The notes: generated from the sequence alone by a model not told the origin. A stretch of 64,000 nucleotides of DNA from Mammaliicoccus sp. Dog046 (GCF_034039665.1 NZ_CP120131.1:2038499-2102498); one strand, 5' to 3'; numbered from the stretch's first letter, positions 38,834 through 48,300 are shown. A program made the numbers and translations.

Positions 38834-39955
38834 TTATAATGATGTTTTTAATAATCTCAATGCTTGCGTTGTTAAATGTCTTAAGGCAATACCCATTTCT
38901 AAATCACTCATAGTATCTTGACCTTTGTTAAACACTTTAAACATTGCTGTCACGTCATGATCAATATATTGATCGAATTTCTCATCTGTCGCACATACAG
39001 CGATGTTAATTTTTTGATGTTTTTGACTTAATTCCGCAATTCTGACTGAAGTTGTTTCTAGTAATTGTTGATTAGGTTTTAATCCTTCACCAAATACAAC
39101 TAAATCTGCTTGCTCAATCAATTTATCTAAATAAGTCAATTCGTTAACAACGTCTCCACCTGTTAACAATTGTGCTTTCCATAATCCATTAAATAATGCC
39201 GCGATGCCACTACCCGCACCGCCTCTATCTTCCTTATTTAATAGTAACTTATGTTGACTCTTAAATAATTCACTAATATACCATAATGCATTATCAACAG
39301 AAACAGCATCTTCTTGATTGATTTGATTAAGTTCTTTCTCTTTCATTACACGACTATTTTTACCATAATATTTAGATTCAAAATCTGTAATGACTTTAAT
39401 ATTTTTATCTAGAAGTCTTTTGTCTAAATCATCTAAATCGATCATTCTCACGTATTTAATCCATTTTGCACCTTGGCTCACATCTACTAATGCACCTTCT
39501 GCATCAAAGAATTTCGCACCTAACGCTTGTAACATGCCTAGTCCACCATCATAACTTGCTACATTACCAACTGAAATAAGTATTTCTTGATTATTCTCTT
39601 TTAATACTTCTAAAAGAACTTCACCTAATCCATATGACGATGTATTCAATGGATTTATTTCAGATTCATCAGAACTTAATATATTTCCTGCCTCTACGAC
39701 AGTGATATTATTTTCAGTAACTGCATATGCAGAAGTCTTCGGTTTCATATATGCATCATGGTGGTCGACTGAATATTTAGTGCCTGACTGCCAAAGCAAT
39801 ACTGAGTCGATGACTTCACGTTGTCCGTTAAATAAAGGAACTTGAACAATATCCGCTTCATTAAATTGAGACTTGATTGCTTCTTCGACAAATCGATTTG
39901 CATGGTAACTAGATAAAATACTATCAAATTCATCCATTGCAACTAATACTCTCAT
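38834..39955 (-). CDS. Glycerate kinase-like protein (GlxK/GarK fold)
   Basis: The 373-aa protein has the two-lobed GarK-type fold: the family block GGAGSGIAALFNGLWKAQLL is near residues 246-265, and VVFGEGLKPNQQLLETTSV near 302. Two features diverge from classic glycerate 2-kinases: the N-terminal PDSFKGSLSA-type motif is replaced by MDEFDSILSSYHANRF, and the region around residue 200 is less conserved. It may phosphorylate another hydroxy acid or be a paralogue of unknown role. The ATG at 39953-39955 has GAGGTGA upstream. Confidence 0.75.
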   Translation of the reverse strand: MRVLVAMDEFDSILSSYHANRFVEEAIKSQFNEADIVQVPLFNGQREVIDSVLLWQSGTKYSVDHHDAYMKPKTSAYAVTENNITVVEAGNILSSDESEINPLNTSSYGLGEVLLEVLKENNQEILISVGNVASYDGGLGMLQALGAKFFDAEGALVDVSQGAKWIKYVRMIDLDDLDKRLLDKNIKVITDFESKYYGKNSRVMKEKELNQINQEDAVSVDNALWYISELFKSQHKLLLNKEDRGGAGSGIAALFNGLWKAQLLTGGDVVNELTYLDKLIEQADLVVFGEGLKPNQQLLETTSVRIAELSQKHQKINIAVCATDEKFDQYIDHDVTAMFKVFNKGQDTMSDLEMGIALRHLTTQALRLLKTSL

Positions 39956-40057
39956 AATTTTCACCTCATGCTTTTTATCATAATTCATTATACTGTTTTT
40001 TTAACAAATTAACAAAAAAACAAACAGTCTCAATTGACTGTTTGCCTATTTCACGTA

Positions 40058-40378
40058 TTACTCTTCTGCTTTCGATAAACTTGCCACAGTGATATGTTCG
40101 TGACTCGCATTCCATTCAGCATTCCCATTTATGAAGTAAAACGCCTGTGGTGATTCATGTTTGACGCCGGTTTTGTCGGCTATATAATCAGACAATTCTC
40201 TTTCTTCTTGAACAATTAAATAATACCCGTCCATGTCTCTTTCATATAAGAATTTGTTAAATTGATCATATGCACTTGCTGAAATAGGGCAAGTACTGCT
40301 GTGTTTCATAACAAATACGTATGGATTATCATTGAGTACTTTTTCAAATTGATCGATGGAAGTTAATTTCACGACCAT
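40058..40378 (-). CDS. brxC: Bacillithiol-dependent bacilliredoxin, YtxJ/BrxC type
   Basis: The 106-aa thioredoxin-fold protein has a monothiol-type active site HSSTCPISASAY near residues 26-37, with a single active Cys at about 30 as in YtxJ/BrxC. It removes bacillithiol from S-bacillithiolated proteins. Bacillithiol is the low-molecular thiol of Bacillaceae and Staphylococcaceae, which agrees with trxB at 8 kb. The ATG has GAGGTGAATT upstream. No redox partner is adjacent. Confidence 0.85.
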   Translation of the reverse strand: MVVKLTSIDQFEKVLNDNPYVFVMKHSSTCPISASAYDQFNKFLYERDMDGYYLIVQEERELSDYIADKTGVKHESPQAFYFINGNAEWNASHEHITVASLSKAEE

Positions 40379-40541
40379 TTTAATTCACCTCTATCATAAT
40401 TTAACCAATACAATTGAACACTATATCATCTATCCCTTTATATGGCAAATTCTATTTTTATATTTAACTTTACCCTTATTCTGCAATATTAACCACAACG
40501 CTATTTTGTTATACTATTGATATACAAAGGAGGTGCTAACT

Positions 40542-40757
40542 TTGTCTAAAAAACCAACACCCATTCTCATCAAAAGGTGGGGTGCAATTGATACGATTAA
40601 TGCATGTTTATTTATTATTTCTATTCTGTTTTTATTCGATTTTAAAAAACAACCTGCATTATCGTATATTTTAATTGTGGCATTTTCAATTTGGATTATC
40701 TCGCTTATTGGTAAGAACATTTACTTATCAAAGACAAAAAAAGAAGACAAGCAATGA
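40542..40757 (+). CDS. Small two-helix membrane protein, 71 aa
   Basis: The protein starts at TTG (LSKKPTPILIKRWGAID), eight bases after AAAGGAGG, so the TTG is preferred over the in-frame GTG that lies inside the ribosome site. Two membrane helices lie at about residues 18-34 (INACLFIISILFLF) and 42-58 (LSYILIVAFSIWIISLI), and the C-terminus is a basic-acidic tail (KTKKEDKQ). No family is recognised. A typical promoter is not obvious. It is convergent with the YkyA-like gene across a hairpin. Confidence 0.7.
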   Translation: MSKKPTPILIKRWGAIDTINACLFIISILFLFDFKKQPALSYILIVAFSIWIISLIGKNIYLSKTKKEDKQ

Positions 40758-40767
40758 TTCACACATT

Positions 40768-40839
40768 ATGAGGCTGAGACATAAAGTAATGTCTCAGCCC
40801 TTTTTAGTATCTTGGTAGTAGATGACTGTCCCGCTCCCG
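40768..40839. terminator. Composite hairpin terminator between the 71-aa gene and ykyA
   Basis: The hairpin GAGGCTGAGACAT, a short loop, ATGTCTCAGCC and CTTTTT (40770-40806) serves the plus-strand gene. A linker TTTTTAGTATCT and a CTGTCCCGCTCCC segment follow, as in the composite element at 7964-8070. The segment just before the ykyA stop is GTTTTTATTTTT. Confidence 0.75.
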
Positions 40840-40842
40840 TTT

Positions 40843-41730
40843 TTATTTTTCTAGTCTCTCAATAGCACGATTATATTTATCATCTTTACCTAAATATGTG
40901 AATTGTCCGTTTACACCATTGGGTAATTGAATATTTTGTAGCTTATCTTCTATGATAATGCCTTTTTTTCTTTCTTTGTAATAATTAATCAATGTATAAT
41001 ACATTTCTATTTGAGACTGTCTCATTTGATTTACTCTATTTGATGAGATATTCGTTTGGTTCAGCGATTTCACATTCTTTTTAAATAATGGAATGATTTC
41101 ATTTTGAATGTAATCTGCTTTATCTTGCACATTTTGTGTGTCGTTTAAATACTTTGCTTTATTATTTAACTCATCACTATTTTTATCAATAACAGCAGTT
41201 AATGCATCATAATCCGCCTTATCTTCATTACTATTCTTAGCAAGTTTTGCATTTTTTTCTGCGTCTGATTTATTTTTTTCAAATGTGTTTGTATATTTTA
41301 ATATCTTCTCATTTGAGTTAATAGATTGCTTAAACAAGGAAATATATTCATTAAGTTCCTTGATTGTTTGTTCTTTCTTCTGGATGTTATTCATATAAAT
41401 TTGATGCGCATCTTTAACTTCATTTGTACTTATATCCATATTGTCAGCTTGTTTTTTCAGATCATTCACTTCAGGTATTATTTGCTTTTCAAGCTTAGAT
41501 TGAAGGTCATTTAACGCTTTATGCTTTTCAGCCGTAACTTCAGTTCCAATCAATTGATCTAATTGATTTAACTTTAACTTATCTATATCTTTAAGAATTG
41601 AATTTTCTTTTTTATAAATTGGCTTCATATCTCGTTTATACTTCTGAAGATCTGAATGTAATTCATTACCACAAGCTGCAATAACAAAGACAAGTACGAA
41701 CAGTACTAAATAGAGTAATTTAATTTTCAT
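40843..41730 (-). CDS. YkyA-like cell-wall-binding lipoprotein
   Basis: The 295-aa exported lipoprotein has a lipobox VIAAC with the acylated Cys near residue 20. The rest is almost all long charged alpha-helices, coiled-coil-like and rich in Lys, Asn, Asp and Glu (ending RAIERLEK). The YkyA family (PF10368-like) is described as putative cell-wall-binding lipoproteins; the function is unknown. The ATG has GAGGTGCAATA upstream. It is divergent from the next gene. Confidence 0.8.
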   Translation of the reverse strand: MKIKLLYLVLFVLVFVIAACGNELHSDLQKYKRDMKPIYKKENSILKDIDKLKLNQLDQLIGTEVTAEKHKALNDLQSKLEKQIIPEVNDLKKQADNMDISTNEVKDAHQIYMNNIQKKEQTIKELNEYISLFKQSINSNEKILKYTNTFEKNKSDAEKNAKLAKNSNEDKADYDALTAVIDKNSDELNNKAKYLNDTQNVQDKADYIQNEIIPLFKKNVKSLNQTNISSNRVNQMRQSQIEMYYTLINYYKERKKGIIIEDKLQNIQLPNGVNGQFTYLGKDDKYNRAIERLEK

Positions 41731-41824
41731 TATTGCACCTCTGTTTCACTTGTATTATACATAATTTCATGGATAATGAAAATGTTATATTATATTCATA
41801 TATGTACAAAGGAAAGGAATTATT

Positions 41825-42346
41825 ATGTTAAAACAGCCACAACCTTTTATACAATTACAATCATCTGATGATTTTAAACCAAATTTCGATAGGATTCAAC
41901 AATTATTAGTAGATTTATTAGATACACCCGTGAAAGATGTACATCACATAGGTGGCACGAAACAAACACGTTATGCTACTGAACCGATTGTAGATGTTCT
42001 CGTTACCGTTCAATCACTGCATGACATTACGAGCTTAGATGAAAAACGTCTCAACTATCATCGTATTTATCGTCTTCACCATGATTATAAGAAAAAAGTC
42101 ATGATGGCTCAATTTCAAGATATGGTTACTTTAAAACAAATTGCGCGTTTGCATATTGTTGAAGAAAATAATCAAATGTTATATGATTATTTAACTGTAG
42201 ACACACTTTTGACAAATGATATAGCAGTAATTCAATCATTTGATACGTTTAAAACTGACATTTTACAAACTGTTCAAAGTGTCAATGAATACGAAAATCA
42301 AAAGCAACAGTGGTTTCTACAACTTTTAAAAAATCATAAAAAATAA
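41825..42346 (+). CDS. GrpB/UPF0157-like nucleotidyltransferase-fold protein
   Basis: The 173-aa protein has VHHIGGTKQTRYATEPIVDVLV at about residues 39-60, which corresponds to the HVGSTAVPGLxAKPIIDI-type motif of GrpB/UPF0157 proteins, but with the usual VGST and PG positions altered. The middle segment (YRLHHDYKKKVMMAQFQDM) is divergent. The fold resembles minimal nucleotidyltransferases. The function is unknown. The ATG has AAAGGAAAGGAA upstream. It sits 69 bp upstream of murB, same direction. Confidence 0.7.
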   Translation: MLKQPQPFIQLQSSDDFKPNFDRIQQLLVDLLDTPVKDVHHIGGTKQTRYATEPIVDVLVTVQSLHDITSLDEKRLNYHRIYRLHHDYKKKVMMAQFQDMVTLKQIARLHIVEENNQMLYDYLTVDTLLTNDIAVIQSFDTFKTDILQTVQSVNEYENQKQQWFLQLLKNHKK

Positions 42347-42415
42347 CGCATTCGCTAAAGAATATAAATCTTGATATAATATAGTTAAGTGCTTAAACAG
42401 AAAGGACGTCGTACG

Positions 42416-43336
42416 TTGGATAATCAAACTATTTTGGAGGGTTTAAAACAGTTCCTCCCAAAGTCACTCATTAAAGTAAACGAGCCATTAAAGAAATACA
42501 CATTCACTAAAACCGGCGGGAACGCAGATTTTTACTTATCACCTACTTCTTATAAAGAAGTACAAATGATCATAGATTTTGCATATACAAATCAAATACC
42601 ATTAACATTTCTAGGTAATGGTTCTAATATTATCATTCGCGATGGTGGTATTAGAGGCATTGTAATTAGTTTATTGCAATTCAATCAAATTACAGTTAAG
42701 AATCAATCCATCACTTGTGGCAGTGGTGCTGCAATCATCGATGTTTCAAGAAGAGCACGTGACCATCATTTAACTGGATTAGAATTTGCATGTGGTATCC
42801 CAGGCTCTATTGGTGGCGCAGTATATATGAATGCTGGCGCATACGGTGGCGAAGTTAAAGACTGTATCGATTATATTAAGGCAGTCGATGATACTGGTCA
42901 TTTACACACAATCAAAGGTGAAGATTTAGAACTCGATTATCGTACTAGTATCGTTCAACGCAAACATTTAGTTGTGTTAGAAGCGACATTTAAACTAAAA
43001 GATGGCGATATTCATACGATCAAAGCGACAATGGATGATTTAACTCAACGCCGTGAAGATAAACAACCACTTGAATATCCATCATGTGGTAGTGTATTCC
43101 AAAGACCACCAAACAACTTTGCTGGTAAACTTATTCAAGACTCAGATTTACAAGGCCATAGAATCGGTGGCGTTGAAGTATCTAAAAAACATGCCGGATT
43201 TATCGTGAATGTAGATAATGGTACTGCTACAGATTATGAGAATATTATTAAACACGTACAAAAAGTTGTAAAAGAAAAATTCGATGTCGAACTTAAAAGA
43301 GAAGTTCGTATCATTGGTGAACCGTTAGAAGATTAA
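42416..43336 (+). CDS. murB: UDP-N-acetylenolpyruvoylglucosamine reductase
   Basis: FAD- and NADPH-dependent reduction of enolpyruvyl-UDP-GlcNAc to UDP-MurNAc in peptidoglycan precursor synthesis. The 306-aa protein is nearly the length of S. aureus MurB, sharing [32 protein letters not shown], and the [17 protein letters not shown] region. The catalytic Ser is in [10 protein letters not shown] and the Glu in EVRIIGE. The start is TTG at 42416, with AAAGGA about nine bases upstream; a GTG nine codons upstream lacks a site. Confidence 0.96.
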   Translation: MDNQTILEGLKQFLPKSLIKVNEPLKKYTFTKTGGNADFYLSPTSYKEVQMIIDFAYTNQIPLTFLGNGSNIIIRDGGIRGIVISLLQFNQITVKNQSITCGSGAAIIDVSRRARDHHLTGLEFACGIPGSIGGAVYMNAGAYGGEVKDCIDYIKAVDDTGHLHTIKGEDLELDYRTSIVQRKHLVVLEATFKLKDGDIHTIKATMDDLTQRREDKQPLEYPSCGSVFQRPPNNFAGKLIQDSDLQGHRIGGVEVSKKHAGFIVNVDNGTATDYENIIKHVQKVVKEKFDVELKREVRIIGEPLED

Positions 43337-43353
43337 ATAGTTTAATTTAAATT

Positions 43354-43410
43354 AAAAACCACCGTTTACTCATCATAAGATTATCTTGATGAATAGACGG
43401 TGGTTTTTTT
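43354..43410. terminator. Bidirectional terminator between murB and sstD
   Basis: AAAAACCACCGT pairs with ACGGTGGTTTTT, continuing inward through TCATCA and TGATGA with one bulge. A T-run follows on the plus strand and A-run precedes, so it can terminate both convergent transcripts. Confidence 0.9.
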
Positions 43411-43412
43411 GG

Positions 43413-44453
43413 TTATTTTAACCCTTTAGCTACTTCGTCGATTTGTTTTTCTGTTGTTCTAACGCCACCTGAAGCTAAATACCATAATTCAGGATCAACG
43501 TTGATCACTTTTTGATTTTTAATTGCGTTAACATCTTTTATAACATCATTTGATAATGCTTTATTTGAACTTTCCTTACCACCTATTGCTTTACCTCTAT
43601 CCATTGCATAGATAATGTCAGGATTTTTCTTAGTTATATATTCATAACTAATCGGTTGACCATGTCTACTTGCTTTAATGTTGTCATCACTTGTTTTAAC
43701 ACCAAGCACGTCATATATTAAGCTTCCGAATCTTGCACCTGGACCATATGTAGATAACTCGCCTTCGTTCACTAATAAGTACATTGCTTTGTCATCTGAT
43801 TTTTCAGCTTTATCTTGTGTTGATTTAACTTTTTTATCTAAATCTGCATTTAATGATTTCGCTTTAGATTCTTTATCAAAAATCTTACCTAAATTCGTTG
43901 TATTCGTTTTAACTGATTTTAATAGTTTTTTATCATCTGCACCAATATATAAGCGTGCTGCATCTGGTGCTGCTTTTTTCAATTCATCTTGTACTTTCGT
44001 TCCTGAAGTACGACCAGAGAATAAAATTAAATCTGGTTGAATTTCAGCGATTTTTTCATAATTCACTTCTTTAAGTGACCCTGTATTGACAACTTCATCA
44101 CCTTTGAAAGCTTTTAAGAATGCTGGAAGAGTGGCATTACCTTCCCCTTTAGGTACACCTTTAACAGCATCTTTAGCACCCAATGCTTCAACCGTATCTA
44201 AAGCACCGTAGTCTAATACAACGACTTTCTTAGGATTCACTGGAACAGTAACTTTTTCATCAACTGTTTTAGCGTCGCTCTCATCTTGTTTCTCACCACG
44301 TGCTTGATATTTCGATTGTATCTCAACAGTTTTCGACTCGTTTTTAGTATCATTTTTTGATGTTTTTTCTTCTTTGTTGCTAGAATTATTTCCACATGCA
44401 ATTAATACAACTGACAATAATGTAATTAATATAAAACTAAATGCTTTTTTCAT
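43413..44453 (-). CDS. sstD: Siderophore-binding lipoprotein of the Sst system
   Basis: The 346-aa extracytoplasmic binding lipoprotein has a signal (MKKAFSFILITLLSVVLIAC, Cys near residue 20) and a helical-backbone type III binding fold with VVVLDYGALDTVEALGA near 81-97 and DLILFSGRTSG near 144. In S. aureus SstD binds catechol iron complexes, including host catecholamines. The ATG at 44451-44453 is chosen because AAGGAGAATCC precedes it. It is the last gene of the Fur-controlled sstABCD operon; a strong terminator follows. Confidence 0.92.
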   Translation of the reverse strand: MKKAFSFILITLLSVVLIACGNNSSNKEEKTSKNDTKNESKTVEIQSKYQARGEKQDESDAKTVDEKVTVPVNPKKVVVLDYGALDTVEALGAKDAVKGVPKGEGNATLPAFLKAFKGDEVVNTGSLKEVNYEKIAEIQPDLILFSGRTSGTKVQDELKKAAPDAARLYIGADDKKLLKSVKTNTTNLGKIFDKESKAKSLNADLDKKVKSTQDKAEKSDDKAMYLLVNEGELSTYGPGARFGSLIYDVLGVKTSDDNIKASRHGQPISYEYITKKNPDIIYAMDRGKAIGGKESSNKALSNDVIKDVNAIKNQKVINVDPELWYLASGGVRTTEKQIDEVAKGLK

Positions 44454-44559
44454 TTTCTGGATTCTCCTTCTAAATAAATGATTTGAAATGTGTCCAAAAT
44501 GCCTTTCTGCCCATTTAAAATCGAGCATCACTCCTTTCAATTTTTGTTGAACGCGCGTA

Positions 44560-45360
44560 TTACATTGCTAAGGACTGAATTTTGTCTACTTCAACATAAT
44601 CATTATCGAAATACACACAAATACGTTGTCCATTAATTTCTTGTATTTTAATGTCTAAATCATAAATTTCACTTAAAGTCGGTTCATTGATGACTTCATT
44701 TTTACTACCTTCAATTTCAACTTTTCCTTCTTTAATTGCGATAATTCTATCTGAATAACAAGAAGCAAAGTTAATATCATGTATCACGATTACAATCGTT
44801 TTATTCATCTCTTTAACGAGTCTTTTTAAGATTTTCATTATTTGAACAGAATGCTTCATATCTAAGTTGTTCAAAGGTTCGTCTAATAATATATAATCGG
44901 TATCTTGCGCAATTGTCATCGCAATATAAGCTCTCTGCCTTTGACCACCAGATAATTCTCCTAAATATTTATGTTGTATCTCCGTTAAACCTAAATATGA
45001 TAGGGCTCTATCAATCATGATTCGGTCTTCTTTTTTTAGTTTTCCTTTTGAATATGGAAATCTTCCGAAACTAACAAGTTGTCGAACTGAAATTTTTAAA
45101 TCTGTATGATTCGTTTGTTTTAATATCGCCAATTTTTTAGCAAGATCATTACTTCTCATTGATGCGATATCTTCGTTATCAATTTTAATACGGCCTTGAT
45201 CCTTTTCAATTAAACGACTGATCATAGCTAACACCGTACTTTTTCCAGCACCGTTTGGACCAATTAGTGACGTAATCTCACCTTTATTAATATTTATATC
45301 TACATCATCTACGACTTTATTTTGATGATATGCTTTTGATAATCCTTCGACTTTAATCAT
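44560..45360 (-). CDS. sstC: Sst iron-siderophore ABC transporter ATPase
   Basis: The 266-aa ATPase has Walker A GPNGAGKST at about residues 34-42, signature LSGGQRQRAYIAM near 135 and Walker B DYILLDEPLNNLD near 155-167. The domain is fused to no other. It powers uptake through SstA/SstB. It lies 106 bp before sstD and overlaps sstB by four bases (ATGA-type). Confidence 0.94.
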   Translation of the reverse strand: MIKVEGLSKAYHQNKVVDDVDININKGEITSLIGPNGAGKSTVLAMISRLIEKDQGRIKIDNEDIASMRSNDLAKKLAILKQTNHTDLKISVRQLVSFGRFPYSKGKLKKEDRIMIDRALSYLGLTEIQHKYLGELSGGQRQRAYIAMTIAQDTDYILLDEPLNNLDMKHSVQIMKILKRLVKEMNKTIVIVIHDINFASCYSDRIIAIKEGKVEIEGSKNEVINEPTLSEIYDLDIKIQEINGQRICVYFDNDYVEVDKIQSLAM

Positions 45361-46322
45361 GCTACTTTTCTCCCCTTCAAAATTAAGAATATAAAGTAAA
45401 TGCCACCTATGAAGTTAATCATGATACTAATTTCCGTATTGCCATCAAATATGTATTCAACAACCCATTGTCCTAAAAATAAACTCATCCAACTTATAAG
45501 TATTGCTGCTGGCAAAATATATTTATGTTCAAATTGTTTCATAAATTCATGTGCTAAATTCACGACGAGTAATCCTAGAAATGTAATCGGCCCAACTAAT
45601 GCAGTTGATATCGTAACGAGTAATGCAACCATCACCATCAACCATCTCGTTACACGAATATAATTTACACCTAAATTAATCGCGTGGTCTCTACCTAAAG
45701 ATAAGACATCCAAGTATGGTCGAATTTTAAATGCAATGACAATCATGACGATAAGTGCGACACCTGACATCATAAGTAATTTCTCGTTTATCGCACTAAA
45801 ACTTGCGAACATTGCACTTTGTATAGATAAGAATTCTTCTGGATCAATCATCATTTCTATAAAACTAGATAAACTTGAGAAGAATGTTCCAAATACAATA
45901 CCAAGTAATAATATGAAAAAGACATTTTGATCTTTCGATTTAAATAGTATTTGGAATAGGAATAAACTAAAGAGAATCATTCCGACAAGTGTAATGACAA
46001 AATTCAAATGATCATTTAATACAACGACTGATGTTGATCCAAAGAAAAATATTAAAGATGTTTTAATAAACATATAAACCGCATCTAAACCAATGATGGA
46101 CGGCGTTAATATTCTATTGTTTGTTATCGTTTGGAAAATCACTGTCGAAACAGCAATACTACTTCCGACCAACAACATTGCAATTGCTTTTCTCAAGCGT
46201 CCTGTCAATTGGTACTCTAATATCGCAGGATTAATATTATAAAATAAATACAATAATATAATGAGTATTGTTACCACTGATAAAAGGATTAATTTATGCT
46301 TTGAATTTAATTTATTGAGCAT
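45357..46322 (-). CDS. sstB: Sst iron-siderophore ABC transporter permease
   Basis: The 321-aa FecCD-type permease has about nine membrane helices. The ATPase-contact region GPITFLGLLVVNLAHE is near residues 241-256. It overlaps sstA by 11 bases and sstC by four, indicating a tightly coupled operon. It would form a heterodimer with SstA. Confidence 0.93.
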   Translation of the reverse strand: MLNKLNSKHKLILLSVVTILIILLYLFYNINPAILEYQLTGRLRKAIAMLLVGSSIAVSTVIFQTITNNRILTPSIIGLDAVYMFIKTSLIFFFGSTSVVVLNDHLNFVITLVGMILFSLFLFQILFKSKDQNVFFILLLGIVFGTFFSSLSSFIEMMIDPEEFLSIQSAMFASFSAINEKLLMMSGVALIVMIVIAFKIRPYLDVLSLGRDHAINLGVNYIRVTRWLMVMVALLVTISTALVGPITFLGLLVVNLAHEFMKQFEHKYILPAAILISWMSLFLGQWVVEYIFDGNTEISIMINFIGGIYFIFLILKGRKVA

Positions 46323-47283
46323 TTCTCTTACGTCCTTTCATCAACATTACTATGAAAATAAAACTACCGATGACGCCAATTGTTAAACCAATTGTAATTT
46401 CATATGGAAAGACAATTAATCTACCAAAAACATCACAAATCATAACAAATAATGCACCAAATATAGCAGTATGCGGTAATGCATTCTTCAGATGATCACC
46501 ACGAAACATTGAAATTAAGTTTGGAATAATCAAACCTAAGAAAGGCATCATACCAACTGTCACAACGACTAAAGCGGTAATAACTGACGCGATTACTAAT
46601 CCAATATTTACTATCTTTTGATAATTTAAACCTAAATTCAAACTGAAGTCTTTCCCCATACCTGCGATTGTAAATTGATTTGCAAATATAAATGCGAGTA
46701 CCAGTAATGGAATACTGATATATAGAATTTCATATCGACCACTAGTAATAATCGAAAAATTCCCTTGCATAAAGTTACCTATACTTTGTACAGCATTCGT
46801 TCTCAACGCAATAAATGATGAAAAACTAGAAACGATATTACCTAACATTATCCCTACTAGTGGTATGAATATGACATCTTTGAATTGAATCCTTTTTAGA
46901 ATTTGCATAAATAGCAATGTACCTAAAAGACTCAATACCGTAGCAAATAATAACTTCAATAATATATTCGCTTCCGGAAAGGCAATAAGTGCGATGAGAA
47001 TACCTAATCTCGCCCAATCCATAGTTCCAGCCGTAGTTGGTGAAACAAACTTATTACGTGTCAATTGTTGCATAATCAATCCACAAATCGCTAATGAACT
47101 ACCAGAAATAATGATACTAACCGTTCTAGGAATTCTACTCGAAAATAGGATATTTTTTTCTTCATCAGATAAATTAAATATATGTAAAGGTTGAACCTCA
47201 GAAACACCTATAAAAATTGAGAAGAATGTTGTAATTACTAATAAAACAATTAAAACATCTAAACGCATTAATACTTTTCCCAT
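46312..47283 (-). CDS. sstA: Sst iron-siderophore ABC transporter permease, first gene
   Basis: The 323-aa FecCD-type permease has about nine membrane helices; the contact loop GMMPFLGLIIPNLISMFRGDHLKNALP lies near residues 243-269. The ATG at 47283 has GAAGGGTG upstream. It is the promoter-proximal gene of sstABCD, controlled by the adjacent Fur box. Confidence 0.93.
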   Translation of the reverse strand: MGKVLMRLDVLIVLLVITTFFSIFIGVSEVQPLHIFNLSDEEKNILFSSRIPRTVSIIISGSSLAICGLIMQQLTRNKFVSPTTAGTMDWARLGILIALIAFPEANILLKLLFATVLSLLGTLLFMQILKRIQFKDVIFIPLVGIMLGNIVSSFSSFIALRTNAVQSIGNFMQGNFSIITSGRYEILYISIPLLVLAFIFANQFTIAGMGKDFSLNLGLNYQKIVNIGLVIASVITALVVVTVGMMPFLGLIIPNLISMFRGDHLKNALPHTAIFGALFVMICDVFGRLIVFPYEITIGLTIGVIGSFIFIVMLMKGRKRNAQ

Positions 47284-47304
47284 TTAACACCCTTCTTCTC
47301 TCAT

Positions 47305-47356
47305 TGATAATGATTATCATTATCTCCATTGTAATGAAGAATAAAATGAATTGCAA
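47305..47356 (-). promoter_or_regulatory. Fur-controlled promoter of sstABCD
   Basis: A Fur box TGATAATGATTATCATTATC lies at 47305-47324, matching the 7-1-7 Fur motif TGATAATnATTATCA exactly. It begins just downstream of a sigma-A promoter: on the minus strand -35 TTGCAA (47351-47356), 17 bases, -10 TACAAT (47328-47333). Iron-replete Fur should block initiation. Confidence 0.9.
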
Positions 47357-47444
47357 CGCTAATTTTCAAAAAATTAAGCTATTTATGTATAATATTGCGA
47401 AATCTTTATATTTACGAATTATAAAGATGGATAATAGCTGTTGA

Positions 47445-47642
47445 GGTAATTGCACGTTTACTATATCTTGCAAATATGGATATCCTTATTTGCACTTTTG
47501 CCTTAATATGCTAATAATGGCACTCTTATTTGCACTTTCACCTCAATATGCTAATAACGGCACTCTTATTTGCACTTTCACCTCAATATGCTAATAACGG
47601 CACTCTTATTTGCACTTTCACCTTAATCTGCTAATAACAACA
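47445..47642. repeat. 40-bp tandem repeat, four copies (family shared with 21.5 kb)
   Basis: TTATTTGCAC recurs at 47486, 47526, 47566 and 47606, a 40-base period, with a degenerate copy before. Units read GGCACTCTTATTTGCACTTT followed by CACCTCAATATGCTAATAAC. The TTATTTGCA core and GCTAATAA end also form the array at 21.54-21.63 kb. It fills the gap between the sst promoter and the terminator of the YtkA-like gene. Confidence 0.92.
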
Positions 47643-47659
47643 CCACCTATTCCTCACAC

Positions 47660-47693
47660 AAAACAAAAAAACCAAACTTCATAAAGTTTGGTT
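47660..47693 (-). terminator. Terminator of the YtkA-like gene
   Basis: On the minus strand AACCAAACTT, a four-base loop, AAGTTTGGTT and TTTTTGTTTTG. The stem is a perfect 10 bp and lies 39 bases after the stop. Confidence 0.9.
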
Positions 47694-47732
47694 TGTTCAA
47701 CGTTGCATTCTCATTTATTAATTTCCAAGCTA

Positions 47733-48140
47733 CTATTTTACATTCACATTCTTGTTTGGCATTGTATGTTGGTCTCGTGCTGTAACATGACTTGTAATGT
47801 TATACTTACCAGCATCTTTGAAATCATATTTCAAAGTATATTCACCATTTTTATTATTTTTAGCTGTCTTCATTTCTGAATGGTCTTTATCTCCATTTTT
47901 AACAATTTCGAATTTTACTTCACTCGCATCTTTGACCTTTTCATCACCTAAAGTTACTGCCACTGATAATTCTGATGTTTCTCCTTTTTTAGCTTCTGAA
48001 GGGACTTTCAAGTCTGCTTTTAATGCTTGAGGTTTATCAGAAGATTTGTGATCTGAATGCTGCTTTTCCGAATTATTTCCACATGCTACAAGTACACTGA
48101 TTACCAATATTATTAAAATACCAGGTAGCCATCTCTTCAT
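47733..48140 (-). CDS. YtkA-like domain lipoprotein
   Basis: The 135-aa exported lipoprotein has a signal ending LVACG (Cys near residue 20) and a Ser/His/Lys linker. The beta-sandwich of about 85 residues (LKVPSEAKKGETSELSVAV, FEIVKNGDKDH, YTLKYDFKDAGKYNITSHV) resembles the YtkA-like domain. Conserved His (SEMKTA, THARDQHTM context) might bind metal; this is inference. The family's function is not settled. It is between the nrd and sst operons, with its own terminator. Confidence 0.8.
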   Translation of the reverse strand: MKRWLPGILIILVISVLVACGNNSEKQHSDHKSSDKPQALKADLKVPSEAKKGETSELSVAVTLGDEKVKDASEVKFEIVKNGDKDHSEMKTAKNNKNGEYTLKYDFKDAGKYNITSHVTARDQHTMPNKNVNVK

Positions 48141-48263
48141 ATTAAAACCTGCCTTTCTTTATGTATTAATTTCATTATAAACAAAAATTTATGTGTAAAG
48201 TGATTAAATATTGAATAATATGTTAACTTTTATTATTTATCTTCTGCTTCATTTGAAAAAAAT

Positions 48264-48297
48264 AAAAAAACAGCATCCGCGGATGCTGTTTTTTTAT
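48264..48297 (-). terminator. Terminator of nrdIEF
   Basis: AAAAAACAGCATCCGC and its complement form a perfect palindrome of 32 bases with a CCGCGG core, flanked by A and T runs. It lies just after nrdF. Confidence 0.92.
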
Positions 48298-48300
48298 TTA

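Noticed and set aside
42389-42415. Upstream GTG start for murB
   Set aside because: The nine extra codons have no separate ribosome site and in fact contain the AAAGGA site used by the TTG at 42416.
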